From: Deltaproteobacteria bacterium HGW-Deltaproteobacteria-15
GTDB taxonomy: Bacteria > Desulfobacterota > DSM-4660 > Desulfatiglandales > HGW-15
Direction: 5' to 3'
Length of the DNA stretch: 64,000 bases
Assembly (NCBI GenBank): GCA_002840535.1
Contig: PHBH01000018.1
Coordinates: 62,001 to 126,000 of the forward strand
Made by a program: the position numbers and the translations under genes. The notes under the pieces are model-generated. The model made no database searches and was not told the origin of the DNA. It saw nothing but the letters and a program-made list of their open reading frames with translations. The first letter of the stretch is position 1. Each line of letters starts with the position of its first letter. Below are positions 24,513-33,213 of the stretch, in pieces.

Positions 24513-25397
24513 CTAAATCCTTTCTTCCAGTTCCTTCTGCTTTCCGTAGAGGCCTGAAGGCTTGATCACAAGTACCAGAAGGATGGCCACGAGACTTACG
24601 ATCAGGGTCCAGTGGGATCCAATGTAGCTGTCGGTGAAGCGCTGGGCAAAACCGACCAGGAAACTGGCGACAATCACCCCTCCTGTGCTGCCGAGACCGC
24701 CGATGATCGAAACGGCAAGGGCGTTGAGCAGAACGTCATACCCCTGGCCGACCGATATGGTGCCGAGAGGAACGATGATCGTGGCGGCGATTGCGGCAAG
24801 ACCCGCTCCGAGGGAAACGCTCAAAGTTGCGATCCAGTCAGCGTCCATGCCGAAGGTGAGCGCGGTTCGCTCATCCTGGGCGATCCCTCGAAAGGCCAGG
24901 CCCATTGAGGTATGATGAATGAAAACCCACAGCAGGATGATGAGGGCCACGCTGCAGAGGACAATCAGAATCCTCTGCATGTCCACATACACCCCGCCTA
25001 TCAGGAAACTCTCGTCGATAAAAACCGGAAGACTGTACTCGATGCCCACAAACCCGAGATAACGAAAAAGCTCCAGGATAGCCAACCCGATGCCGAAGGT
25101 GGCGATCACTTCGGAGAGCACCTGGCCGCGAACCCGCAACAGCACGAGACGGTACATCACCGCCCCCAGAAATGCGCTGAAGAGGATGGACAGAACCGCT
25201 GAGAGCAGGTATGGCAGACCCAGGGAATTCATCAGGATCCAGGTTGCAAACGCGGCCAGGATGTAGAAGGCGCCGTAGGCAAAGTTGGCCACCCCGCTGA
25301 TACCAAAGGTGAGATTGAACCCGATCGCCGTCAGGGCAAGGATCACACTGTTGATGACCGCATATACGATGGTGCCGAGAAGCATCGGGAGAACCAC
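24513..25397 (-). CDS. livH: ABC transporter permease LivH
   Basis: 294 residues, about eight membrane segments. GIALTA-like N-terminus (ALTAIGFNLTFGISGVANFA), GMAFRAIAQ-like motif GLAFRGIAQDERTALTFGMD, and GGLGSTGGVIVASFLVGFAQ are family hallmarks. It forms the channel with LivM. A 300-base gap with a word-repeat element separates it from the upstream binding-protein gene, so the permease genes may be expressed at a lower level. Confidence 0.92.
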   Translation of the reverse strand: MVLPMLLGTIVYAVINSVILALTAIGFNLTFGISGVANFAYGAFYILAAFATWILMNSLGLPYLLSAVLSILFSAFLGAVMYRLVLLRVRGQVLSEVIATFGIGLAILELFRYLGFVGIEYSLPVFIDESFLIGGVYVDMQRILIVLCSVALIILLWVFIHHTSMGLAFRGIAQDERTALTFGMDADWIATLSVSLGAGLAAIAATIIVPLGTISVGQGYDVLLNALAVSIIGGLGSTGGVIVASFLVGFAQRFTDSYIGSHWTLIVSLVAILLVLVIKPSGLYGKQKELEERI

Positions 25398-25474
25398 CCC
25401 TTACCTGGACAATTTAAAAGCCGGTCTTCTGGCCCAAGTCTGAGAAAGTTGGCTTGCGTAAGGAATCGATCCAA

Positions 25475-25673
25475 CAAAAGTTCGAAATCCGAATATCGAA
25501 ATCCGAAACAAATTCAAAACCCGAATGGGCCAATGTTCAAAACAAATGAGGGAGTCAGATTGGATTGAGGAATTCCCCAGATCCGAACTCCCACAATTCT
25601 TGGTTTTGGTCATTTGGATTTTGGTCATTTGATATTGTTTCGGATTTCGGATTTCGTGCTTCGGATTTACGAG
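25475..25673. repeat. CCGAAATCCGAAA word element, inverted arms, copy at liv operon
   Basis: The left arm (25475-25551) has GTTCGAAATCCGAATATCG and GAAATCCGAAACAAATTC; the right arm (about 25593-25673) has TTGGTCATTTGATATTG and TCGGATTTCGGATTTCGTGC. The arms are inverted. The right arm is nearly identical to the complement of 37349-37420. It fills the 300-base gap between the binding-protein gene and livH inside one operon. Confidence 0.75.
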
Positions 25674-25698
25674 TCGTCTCTTCCAGTGCCCGCATTCC

Positions 25699-26976
25699 CT
25701 ACTTTGCGCTCTTGAGTCCGGCCGGAAGCACGATCTTGCTGTCTGCCAGGGATTCCGGAAAGACGTTCACCTGTTCTCCCTTCTCATTGAACTGGAAGAT
25801 GCATGCCACCGCGGTCTCGTTGAAATCCATTCCGAAAATCGCCTGGTTTCCTTCATCGAACTTGATGCGGCCCATGACACCCTTGCGGTCGGTCTTCTTG
25901 ACCTCCGCGGTGATCGCATCAGGATCGAGGCTCCCTGCCCGCTCGATGGCTTCTTTCAGGATATAGACAGATTCGTAAATAGGCGCAGGACCATGCCCGG
26001 CTTCCATCGGCTTGCCGTACTTCTTCTTGTATGCTTCCAGAAACGCAACCGATGCCGGCACCTTTTTCGATGCTACGGCGCTTCCAAGCTCGAAATTGCA
26101 GTTCACGGCCCCGCCGATCTTTTTCTCAAAGGTGTTCCAGGCGCCCGGCCCTGCGAGGGGTGAAATGAACCCGGCCAGCAGTGCAGGCACCTTCATGGAG
26201 TTCCATTGTTTCACCAGGATGCCGCTCTGGGGCATGTCGAAGATCGGCAGAATCACCTGAGCGCCTCCGCTTCGAACCTTCATCAACGCGGAAGAAAAAT
26301 CAGAAGCTCCGGTGGGGTAACTCTCCTGTCCCACGACCGTCCACCCCGCCTTCTGGAAGTAGTTCTTGGCAATGATGTCGGCGGTGGCACGGGCCCACGC
26401 CACGTCCTGGTGCATGATGTAGACCTTGTTGAATCCGAATTCCTTGTTCACATAAGACATGGCGCCTATCAGATACTGGACCAGGTATTTGGCATTCAGG
26501 CAGTTTCTGAAAATGTACTTGTACTTGTCAGGCTCTTTCTTGACCTTCTCCTCGGAAGCGGGGGTCATCGCGATAGCTCCGATCATCGGGACCTTGTATT
26601 TGGCGATGATGTCCATGGCCGCGAGCAGTGCCTCGGAGCGAAAGGGTCCGATCAGGAGGGCGGCGGGTTTCTTCTCCAGGATGATCTTCTCTATTCCCAG
26701 GAGCGCCTCAGGCACAGGCACACCGGGGGCTGCATCGCGGATGTCGATGGACTCCACCTTGAAAAGCCTTTTTTCAGCGCCTACTTTGACTCCGCCCTTT
26801 GCATTGATCTCCTCAACGGCCATTTCCACGACGGCCAGTCCCTCTTTGCCTTCCACAAAACCGGTGGAGGTGGGAACCCCGATAATTATCGGATCCGCCG
26901 CCAAACCATTCATCACAGAGAAGTGAAAGAGAAAAAGAAACGACAACAAACCGGCTGCCCATAGACACCTTTTCAT
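25699..26976 (-). CDS. Branched-chain-type ABC transporter substrate-binding protein 2
   Basis: 425-residue periplasmic type I binding protein (Peripla_BP_6 / ANF family). Signal peptide KRCLWAAGLLSFLFLFHFSV with cleavage near GLAA, then PIIIGVPTSTGFVEGKEGL. It is about half identical along its length to the product of the next upstream gene (27278-28567), sharing GPFRSEALLAAMDI, IMHQDVAWARAT, LPIFDMPQSGILVKQW, and GHGPAPIYESVYILKEAIERAGSL. The ATG at 26976 has GGGGGG upstream; the longer frame lacks a signal peptide at its start. Similarity to the acyl-ligase context suggests an organic (perhaps aromatic) acid ligand, not certain. Confidence 0.9.
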   Translation of the reverse strand: MKRCLWAAGLLSFLFLFHFSVMNGLAADPIIIGVPTSTGFVEGKEGLAVVEMAVEEINAKGGVKVGAEKRLFKVESIDIRDAAPGVPVPEALLGIEKIILEKKPAALLIGPFRSEALLAAMDIIAKYKVPMIGAIAMTPASEEKVKKEPDKYKYIFRNCLNAKYLVQYLIGAMSYVNKEFGFNKVYIMHQDVAWARATADIIAKNYFQKAGWTVVGQESYPTGASDFSSALMKVRSGGAQVILPIFDMPQSGILVKQWNSMKVPALLAGFISPLAGPGAWNTFEKKIGGAVNCNFELGSAVASKKVPASVAFLEAYKKKYGKPMEAGHGPAPIYESVYILKEAIERAGSLDPDAITAEVKKTDRKGVMGRIKFDEGNQAIFGMDFNETAVACIFQFNEKGEQVNVFPESLADSKIVLPAGLKSAK

Positions 26977-27064
26977 TGGAAACCCCCCTTTTGAAGTGTG
27001 TTTACCTCCCCGGCCTCGCTCCTGAGGCAGGATTGTCACTGCGGGCGAGAAGAAATCTGATCCC

Positions 27065-27094
27065 TATATGGAAATGCAAACCCTGTTCCGTCAA
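27065..27094 (-). promoter_or_regulatory. Candidate promoter of binding-protein gene 2 (sigma54 or sigma70)
   Basis: On the minus strand, GGAAC and TTTGCAT place GG (27088-27089) and GC (27076-27077) exactly ten bases apart, the spacing of -24/-12 sigma54 promoters, although TGGCAC is imperfect. The same segment can be read as TTGACG (27089-27094), 18 bases, CATATA (27065-27070). Both would start transcription about 85-90 bases before the ATG at 26976. Confidence 0.4.
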
Positions 27095-27150
27095 GCCAAG
27101 CTATTGAAAGAGCTTAACTAGTTCATAAATCGTCCGGAACGGATGATCCT

Positions 27151-27264
27151 CAGGTGTTACCTTTGTTTACAATTTGGATATCGAGAATCGGGAGAAAGGA
27201 GGGTTTTCTCTGCTATTTGTTGTCCCTCCAAGGGGTTATTGATTGTTACCAAAGGTAACACCTG
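27151..27264 (-). promoter_or_regulatory. Pair of palindromic operator sites upstream of binding-protein gene 2
   Basis: CAGGTGTTACCTTTG (27151-27165) and its exact complement CAAAGGTAACACCTG (27250-27264) are 84 bases apart. Each also lies in its own palindrome: TGTTACCAAAGGTAACA (27244-27260, perfect) and TGTTACCTTTGTTTACA (imperfect). They lie about 70-190 bases upstream of the candidate promoter, the usual place for enhancer sites of NtrC-type activators. Confidence 0.55.
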
Positions 27265-27277
27265 CGAAGAAAAGGAC

Positions 27278-28567
27278 TCACTGCTCTGTCGAGGGTGGTG
27301 ACGCCGCAGGGAAACCCGGGGGGAGGGAGATAACCCCTTCGGCAATGGAAGGGGGATAAACAATCTTTCGGCGGCCTTCTTCCGTCCACTGGAACACGCA
27401 TGCAAGGGCCTCCTCTTCCTGGTTCTTTCCAAAGATGACCTGATGTCCCCTGTGAAATCGTATTCGACCCATAACTCCTTTCCTGTCTGTCTCCTGCAGG
27501 GCGGATACCACCGCCTCCGGTTTGAGCGATCCTGCCCGCTCAATGGCCTGGGCCAGGATATAAACCGATTCATACGCGGGCGCGGGGCCATGACCGGCCT
27601 CGATCTCTTTCCCGTGAAAACGTTCATAAGCCCTATAGAATGCCAGAGACGGAGGATACCGGGGAGCCGGCACGTTTCCCAATTCAAAGCTCACACTGAG
27701 TGCGCCGGCCACTTTCCCTTGGGAAAGCTCCCAGGCTGCCGGACCCATCATGGAAGACATGAAACCGCAAACAAGTGCCGTCACCTGCATATCCTTCCAC
27801 TGCTTCACGAGATTGCCCGCCTCAGGCATGTCGAATATGGGGAGTATGACCTGCGCCCCCAGCTCACGAGCCTTTTTCAGCCCGGAAGAATAGTCGGTGC
27901 TTCCGCCGGGATAATTCTCGATTCCGAGCACTTCCCAACCCGATTTCTCGAAATAAAGTTTCACCATCAGCGACACGGTCGTCCTCGCCCAGGCCACATC
28001 CTGATTCATGATGTACACTTTGCTGAAACCAAAGCGTTCTTTCAGGAGTTTCATGGAATCGATGAGATAGGCAACGAGGTACCGGCTGTTCAGGCAGACC
28101 CTGAACACATACCGGTAATCGTTGTTGCGCATCACCTTAATCTCGGAAGCCGGCGACATGGCTATCGTGCCGAGAAGAGGGACCCGGTGCTTCGCAACGA
28201 TGTCCATGGCCGGCAGCAGCACCTCTGATCGAAAAGGTCCCACCAGCACCGCGTTCACTTCTTTTTTCACGATCAGACGCTCCAGGGTCGACAAGGCATC
28301 GGCGACCGACGTGTCGGGCAACGCATCCCGGAGATCCGCGGCTTCAACCCTGACTTTGCGCTTCCGATCACCGACCGTGATTCCTCCCTGGCGGTTGATC
28401 TCCGCCACAGCGAGCGTGACTGCCTTCAGGCTCTCCTCCCCTTCCAGCAGACCCAGTGAGGTAGCCACGCCCAGCACGATTTCCTCATTTGCGTGGCAGG
28501 ACTCGCCGGTCCATGAAGTTACGAGTAGCACCATGAGCGTCATGGTAATCAGAAGCTTTCTCTTCAT
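27278..28567 (-). CDS. Branched-chain-type ABC transporter substrate-binding protein 1
   Basis: 429-residue periplasmic binding protein, first gene of the importer cluster. Signal peptide KRKLLITMTLMVLLVTSWTG, cleavage near CHA, then EEIVLGVATSLGLLEGEESL. It is a diverged duplicate of the following gene, with the same ANF fold motifs (GPFRSEVLLPAMDI, IMNQDVAWARTT, LPIFDMPEAGNLVKQW, GHGPAPAYESVYILAQAIERAGSL). The C-terminus has extra Pro-rich residues (PPGFPAASPPSTEQ). It is divergent from the sensor kinase gene at 28837, whose periplasmic domain may see the same ligand. Confidence 0.88.
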   Translation of the reverse strand: MKRKLLITMTLMVLLVTSWTGESCHANEEIVLGVATSLGLLEGEESLKAVTLAVAEINRQGGITVGDRKRKVRVEAADLRDALPDTSVADALSTLERLIVKKEVNAVLVGPFRSEVLLPAMDIVAKHRVPLLGTIAMSPASEIKVMRNNDYRYVFRVCLNSRYLVAYLIDSMKLLKERFGFSKVYIMNQDVAWARTTVSLMVKLYFEKSGWEVLGIENYPGGSTDYSSGLKKARELGAQVILPIFDMPEAGNLVKQWKDMQVTALVCGFMSSMMGPAAWELSQGKVAGALSVSFELGNVPAPRYPPSLAFYRAYERFHGKEIEAGHGPAPAYESVYILAQAIERAGSLKPEAVVSALQETDRKGVMGRIRFHRGHQVIFGKNQEEEALACVFQWTEEGRRKIVYPPSIAEGVISLPPGFPAASPPSTEQ

Positions 28568-28580
28568 TGAATGCCTTTCA

Positions 28581-28747
28581 TTTTCACCACGAAGAACACG
28601 AAGAGCACGAAGAGGGAAAACCCGGGATCCCGGTTTTCACGAACCTAGACCAACCGCAATGGGAATGCAAGCTTTGAGGTCCGGTTGTCCCGGAACCTTT
28701 TTCTTTCAGTTGTCGGCTTCGTGCTCTTCGTGTGCTTCGTTGTGAAA
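28581..28747. repeat. Word element with inverted CACGAAGAACACGAAG arms
   Basis: The left arm (28581-28613) has TTTTCACCACGAAGAACACG and AAGAGCACGAAG; the right arm (28715-28747) is GGCTTCGTGCTCTTCGTGTG and CTTCGTTGTGAAA. About 100 bases with a small palindrome (GAAAACCCGGGATCCCGG) lie between. It occupies most of the divergent promoter region of binding protein 1 and the sensor kinase. Confidence 0.75.
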
Positions 28748-28836
28748 TATCCCCTGCACTTCGCTCATCCTGTTGAAAGGGCATCCTTAGGGTGGTAGGA
28801 TATGCGCCGGTCGACTTCCGAGGATGTGAATGATTC

Positions 28837-30711
28837 ATGAAGTTACGTTTTTCCATCTCCCTCAAGCTCCTTCTCCTGATCCTCCCTCTCGTCTGCATGC
28901 CTATCGCCATTGTGGGCTATTCATCCATCCATGCGTCTGTCGAGCGGGTAAACCGCCTTGTCCGCCACGAGCAGATGGTGGAGGTGAGGACTTCCGCCCA
29001 GAAGATCAATGATGTGCTCTATTATTGCAGACTGGACCTTGAAACCATCTGCCGCCTCCCGGTGCTGGAAGATTATCATATCGCGAGGTCTTTCAGGCTC
29101 GACGCGGAAGCGGAGTTCAATTACGAGAACATCATCAACCTCTTTCAGGATTTTATCGGCAGGACCACCTATTATTACCAGATCCGCTATCTTGACAGGG
29201 ACGGCGGGGAACTGGTCAGGGTCGGCAGGGACAGGGATCCCATCGAGCTCGACCTGCCCCGGAATCTCGAACTGGTCGGCATGGCGCAGGATATGGGGGC
29301 TGAGGAGATCCGCATGTGGGACATCTCCTATTCCCAGGCACGCGAGGGTTACCTCATCCATTACTACAAGCCATACGTCTGCGGCTGGGGTGAAAAGGCC
29401 GGAGTGGTGGTGATCGATCTCGATTACCAGAGAATCATCGAAATCATAAAGAACATCCATGTCGGCGAGCGGGGATATGCGTTTCTGATCGACAAATCAG
29501 GAAGAAATATCGCCCATCCGTATTTCAAGCCCTACAGGTACAGTCTTGAGAACTACCCGGATCCAAGCCTGAGAGAGCTGGTTCTGGAGATGATGAACGG
29601 GGGTGCCGACTGGCGCCAGTATATCTTTGAGGGAGAGGAAAAGGTGGCGGCCTTTTCTGCGGTCCCGGCCACAGGGTGGTCTCTGGCCGTAACGGTCCCC
29701 AGTGCGGAGTTGAAAAAGGAAGCCGAGGCGATCCGGACCAGGGTTGTCCAGGTTGCAGCCGGAGCGTTCGTCTTCGCCTTGCTCGGCGTGAGCGTTCTCT
29801 CCTACTACCTGCTCCGGCCGGTTCGCAATCTTGTTGCAGCGACACATCAGATTGCCGGTGGAGATCTCACTCATGATATCCCCGTGCAATCCAGGGATGA
29901 GCTGGGGGACTTGACACATTCCTTTAACCGCATGGTCAGGAATCTCTCCCGAATTCAGCACGAGCTCGTCCGGTCGGAGAAGCTGATCTCCCTGGGAAGG
30001 CTCTCAGCCGGTGTGGCCCATGAGATCAGAAATCCTCTCAATGCCATGAAGGGGGCTGTGGTTCACATGCAGCGCCGCCGGGCCGATGATCCCCTCATCC
30101 AGGAATATACCCAGCTCGTGTCGGAAGAGATCGACAGGCTGAACCGGTTTGTCACTGAATTCCTCTATTTTGCAAAGCAGGCTCAACCTGTCCTCATGCC
30201 GACGGATATCAACAGGCTGATTCTTTCAATACAAAACCTTTTTGGAGGGCACGCGAGAGAGAAGGGTATCCATTTCAAAAATCAACTTGCGGACGGGTTG
30301 CCCCTGCTGAAGGTGGACCCCCAGCAGATCGAACAGGTTCTTCTGAACATTCTGATCAACGCCGTGGATGCCATGCCGAGCGGAGGCCGCCTTACCACTT
30401 CTTCATCCCCTTTCAGGAGCCTGGATGATAAAGAGAGCGAGGATAGAGTACGCATAATCGTGGAGGACACCGGTATCGGTATCCCGGCGGAAAATCTTCA
30501 CTCTATTTTCGATCCCTTCTTCAGCACGAAAGACACAGGGACAGGCCTGGGTCTCCCTCTCAGCCTTGGCATCATCGAAGCCCATGGAGGAGTGTTGCAG
30601 GTGCAAAGCAAGCCGGGCAGAGGAACGGCGGTCATCATTGAGTTGCCAATGGAGTCGAATGGAAAAGAGAGGAGGAGTGGACTTGAGCAAGAGGAGAATC
30701 CTGATCGTTGA
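28837..30711 (+). CDS. Membrane sensor histidine kinase with dCache domain
   Basis: 624 residues. Membrane segment 1 (about residues 8-28), a periplasmic double-Cache-like domain (about 30-295; includes RTTYYYQIRYLDRDGGELVR and GERGYAFLIDKSGRNIAHP), membrane segment 2 (about 307-328), HAMP, HisKA with AGVAHEIRNPLNAMKGAV (phospho-acceptor His), and HATPase_c with an N box near INAVDAMPSGG, DTGIGIP and TGTGLGLPLSLGI. It senses an extracellular small molecule and phosphorylates the NtrC-type regulator whose start overlaps its 3' end by 29 bases. It is divergent from the Liv-type binding-protein genes, which suggests control of that uptake system. Confidence 0.92.
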   Translation: MKLRFSISLKLLLLILPLVCMPIAIVGYSSIHASVERVNRLVRHEQMVEVRTSAQKINDVLYYCRLDLETICRLPVLEDYHIARSFRLDAEAEFNYENIINLFQDFIGRTTYYYQIRYLDRDGGELVRVGRDRDPIELDLPRNLELVGMAQDMGAEEIRMWDISYSQAREGYLIHYYKPYVCGWGEKAGVVVIDLDYQRIIEIIKNIHVGERGYAFLIDKSGRNIAHPYFKPYRYSLENYPDPSLRELVLEMMNGGADWRQYIFEGEEKVAAFSAVPATGWSLAVTVPSAELKKEAEAIRTRVVQVAAGAFVFALLGVSVLSYYLLRPVRNLVAATHQIAGGDLTHDIPVQSRDELGDLTHSFNRMVRNLSRIQHELVRSEKLISLGRLSAGVAHEIRNPLNAMKGAVVHMQRRRADDPLIQEYTQLVSEEIDRLNRFVTEFLYFAKQAQPVLMPTDINRLILSIQNLFGGHAREKGIHFKNQLADGLPLLKVDPQQIEQVLLNILINAVDAMPSGGRLTTSSSPFRSLDDKESEDRVRIIVEDTGIGIPAENLHSIFDPFFSTKDTGTGLGLPLSLGIIEAHGGVLQVQSKPGRGTAVIIELPMESNGKERRSGLEQEENPDR

Positions 30712-32062
30712 CGATCAGATCAACACCCTGAAGGTTCTGATGGCCATCCTGGCCGATGAGGGATATGACGTCACGAAGGCCACGAGCGGAAAAGAGGCAC
30801 TGGGGATTCTCCGAAAAGAGGAGAAGATCGATGCGGTGCTGGCCGATCTCAAGATGCCCGGAATGGACGGCATGGATTTTTTTCGCAGTGTAAAGGAAAT
30901 GCGGGGGTCCATCCCTTTTATCATCATGACTGCATACGGCACGGTCAAGTCTGCTGTTCAGGCACTTAAGGAAGGCGTGACAAATTACCTCATCAAGCCA
31001 TTGGACTTCGATGAACTGGTCATCATGCTGGACAAGTCCATCCGTGAGCGGGAGATGGCCACGGAACTCGAAAAACTCCGAGAAATAACAGGGGAAGGAA
31101 AAACCTTCCATCACATCATCGGCAATTCCCGAAAGATGAAAGAGATTTTCGACATGGTCATGACCGTCGGCCCGACGGACGCCTCGATTCTCATTCATGG
31201 GGAGACGGGAACCGGCAAGGAGCTCCTCGCGCGAGCGATTCATGCCGAGAGCCGGAGGCAGGACAAGAGCCTCGTATGCATAAACTCTGCAGCCCTTACT
31301 GAAAGCCTTCTGGAGGCAGAGCTTTTCGGTTATGTGAAAGGCGCGTTCACAGGCGCTTCCTCCAACAGGAAAGGCAGGCTGGAGACGGCCGACCGCGGCA
31401 CGCTTTTTCTGGATGAGATAGGCCATATGAGTCTCAGGCTGCAGTCCAAACTCCTCCGATTCGTGCAGGAGATGGTCTTCGAGCCGGTGGGGAGTACGGA
31501 TTCCCGTTCAGTGGATGTGCGCCTCATTGCTGCAACCAACCTGGACCTGCAGGAGGAAATCAAGGCCGGTCGATTTCTAAGTGACCTTCTCTACCGGATC
31601 GAGGTCATCTCCATTCGCGTGCCTCCCTTGAGGGAGAGGACAGAGGACATCCCCCTCCTGGTCGAGAATTTTTTCAAGCAGTACGCGGAGCGCTACCAGA
31701 AACGGGTGAGTTCAGTAAGCTCTGCGGCCATGAATGTTCTCCTCCGATATCCCTGGCCGGGTAACATCAGGGAGCTCAAAAACTGTCTGGCCAGAGCGGT
31801 GATCCTTTCCAAGGGGCCCACGCTACAACCGGAGGACTTCCCGGACAAAGCGCTGACGGAAGAAGCGGCCGCGACCGAACCCAAAGGGTTGCGATCCCTG
31901 GAGCTACCCGAGAGTGGAATACGGCTGCGTGATATGGAAATCGAGCTCGTGCGAAAAACCCTTCAGCAGTGCAGAGGCAACAAGAGCCTTGCGGCCCAGT
32001 CCCTGGGCATCTCCCGAAAGGCGCTCTATGAGAAGATGGAGCGGTATGGGATCACGAGTTAA
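30683..32062 (+). CDS. NtrC-family sigma54-dependent response regulator
   Basis: 459 residues. Receiver domain (VDDQ at the N-terminus, phospho-acceptor Asp in VLADLKMPGMDG, KP at the end), AAA+ domain with GETGTGKE (Walker A), GAFTGA (sigma54 contact loop), LFLDEIGHM (Walker B) and PGNIRELKN, then a Fis-type helix-turn-helix (NKSLAAQSLGISRKALYEKM). The start chosen is TTG at 30683, seven bases after GGAGGAG; ATG at 30659 is the alternative. It is the cognate partner of the overlapping kinase gene and would activate sigma54 promoters, possibly that of the divergent importer operon where two palindromes are found. Confidence 0.93.
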   Translation: MSKRRILIVDDQINTLKVLMAILADEGYDVTKATSGKEALGILRKEEKIDAVLADLKMPGMDGMDFFRSVKEMRGSIPFIIMTAYGTVKSAVQALKEGVTNYLIKPLDFDELVIMLDKSIREREMATELEKLREITGEGKTFHHIIGNSRKMKEIFDMVMTVGPTDASILIHGETGTGKELLARAIHAESRRQDKSLVCINSAALTESLLEAELFGYVKGAFTGASSNRKGRLETADRGTLFLDEIGHMSLRLQSKLLRFVQEMVFEPVGSTDSRSVDVRLIAATNLDLQEEIKAGRFLSDLLYRIEVISIRVPPLRERTEDIPLLVENFFKQYAERYQKRVSSVSSAAMNVLLRYPWPGNIRELKNCLARAVILSKGPTLQPEDFPDKALTEEAAATEPKGLRSLELPESGIRLRDMEIELVRKTLQQCRGNKSLAAQSLGISRKALYEKMERYGITS

Positions 32063-32064
32063 AG

Positions 32065-32099
32065 AGTAAGCAGTCTCGCGGGACTGCCTACTGCTTACT
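32065..32099. terminator. Hairpin of CAGTAAGCAG words between convergent genes
   Basis: AGTAAGCAGT (32065-32074) pairs perfectly with ACTGCTTACT (32090-32099). The inverted copy continues as GCTTACT and overlaps the last codons of the PLP enzyme gene on the other strand. It begins two bases after the regulator stop. A T-rich run (TTTCTTC) follows, so it may terminate transcription both ways. Confidence 0.55.
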
Positions 32100-33096
32100 G
32101 CTTACTTTCTTCATTCGCAAACAACTCGGGCAGACCGCCGGTGTGCAGGAATAAGACCTTCTGCCCTTTGAAAAGACCTTTGTCCAGCCCGTCGATCAAG
32201 GCGCCGGCAGCCTTTCCCGTGTAGACGTGGTCCAGAAAGATCCCTTCCTTCCTCGCAAAAAGCTCGATGGCCCTTTCCGCGCGCTCCGTCCTGACCGCAT
32301 ATGCCGGTCCGATGTGGTTGCCGTCCACCTTAACCGAGTCCATGCGCGCCCTTCCGCCAAGGAGACCTGCCGTTTCCGAGGCAAGTGTGTAGACCTTGTC
32401 CTCGATCTCTTCACGTTTCATGGCCACTGAAACCCCGGTGATCCGTCCCGGCCAGTTGACGAGGTCTTTTCCAACCACGAGTCCGGCCTGGGTGCCTCCG
32501 GAACCCGATGCATGAATGATGTGGTCGAAATCCACCCCCAGCCGGTTTTGATCCGTCAGGATTTCCAGGAACACGGCGGTGTACCCTGCAACTCCCACGG
32601 GTACGGAGCCGCCGACAGGAATGCGGAAGACCTTCTTTCCCTGTGATTCCAATGTTTCGGTGATCTTCTCGCTCTCCTCTTCCCATACTGCCCAGTTGTC
32701 CGAGTCCACATAATGCATTTCCGCGCTAAGGAGTTCATCCAATAGTACATTTCCGTTCGCTCTAGATGACCTTTTCCCGCCAAGGAGAAGGTGGACCGAC
32801 ATTCCGCTGACCGCACCGGCGGCAGCCGTGAGGCGGCAGAAATTGGATTGGACGCCGCCGCAGGTGAGGAGGGTGTCACACCGATGCTGCCTGGCCTCGC
32901 CTACCAGAAACTCCAGCTTTCGACTCTTGTTTCCTCCGAACCCATAGCCGGTCATATCGTCTCTCTTGCAGTAGACCTCGACACCAAAATGATCGGACAG
33001 GAAATTCAGGCGATGGCATGGTGTGGGCACGATCGAGAGGGGGACTCTTGGAAAAGTCTCCAGTTTTTTTCTGAGATGCGAAATAATTTCATTCAT
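32095..33096 (-). CDS. D-cysteine desulfhydrase / ACC deaminase family PLP enzyme
   Basis: 333-residue fold-type II PLP enzyme. YCKRDDMTGYGFGGNKSRKLEF contains the PLP Lys (about residue 53) in two overlapping pieces; CGGVQSNFCR contacts the cofactor carboxylate; HASGSGGTQAGLVVG is the phosphate loop. The family includes D-cysteine desulfhydrase, ACC deaminase and L-cysteate sulfo-lyase, so the substrate is open. The ATG at 33096 (NEIISHLRKK) matches family length; the frame upstream is longer but without a good site. The final residues (SKQ and stop) are encoded by the CAGTAAGCAG word repeat, so the C-terminus is probably remodelled. Confidence 0.85.
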   Translation of the reverse strand: MNEIISHLRKKLETFPRVPLSIVPTPCHRLNFLSDHFGVEVYCKRDDMTGYGFGGNKSRKLEFLVGEARQHRCDTLLTCGGVQSNFCRLTAAAGAVSGMSVHLLLGGKRSSRANGNVLLDELLSAEMHYVDSDNWAVWEEESEKITETLESQGKKVFRIPVGGSVPVGVAGYTAVFLEILTDQNRLGVDFDHIIHASGSGGTQAGLVVGKDLVNWPGRITGVSVAMKREEIEDKVYTLASETAGLLGGRARMDSVKVDGNHIGPAYAVRTERAERAIELFARKEGIFLDHVYTGKAAGALIDGLDKGLFKGQKVLFLHTGGLPELFANEESKQ

Positions 33097-33118
33097 GACC
33101 GGCCTCCGAAAACAAGAA

Positions 33119-33149
33119 GTTCCGCCACCAAGACACAAAGGCACAAAGG
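33119..33149 (+). repeat. Word repeat, CCAAGACACAAAGGCACAAAG, single arm
   Basis: CCACCAAGACACAAAGGCAC followed by AAAGG lies in the 117-base gap upstream of the PLP enzyme gene, 20 bases from its start. The related word CCACAAAGACACTAAG makes an inverted pair at 48321-48402. No complementary arm was seen here. Confidence 0.5.
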
Positions 33150-33213
33150 TTTCTTTTCGGGAGAGTATGCGATACGAATTTGTCGTCCCTCATCCGAGCG
33201 AAGCGGTCTTCCA

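Noticed and set aside
27065..27094. A certain sigma70 promoter for binding protein 2
   Set aside because: TTGACG-N18-CATATA overlaps a sigma54-like match, so neither is sure; listed as a candidate only.
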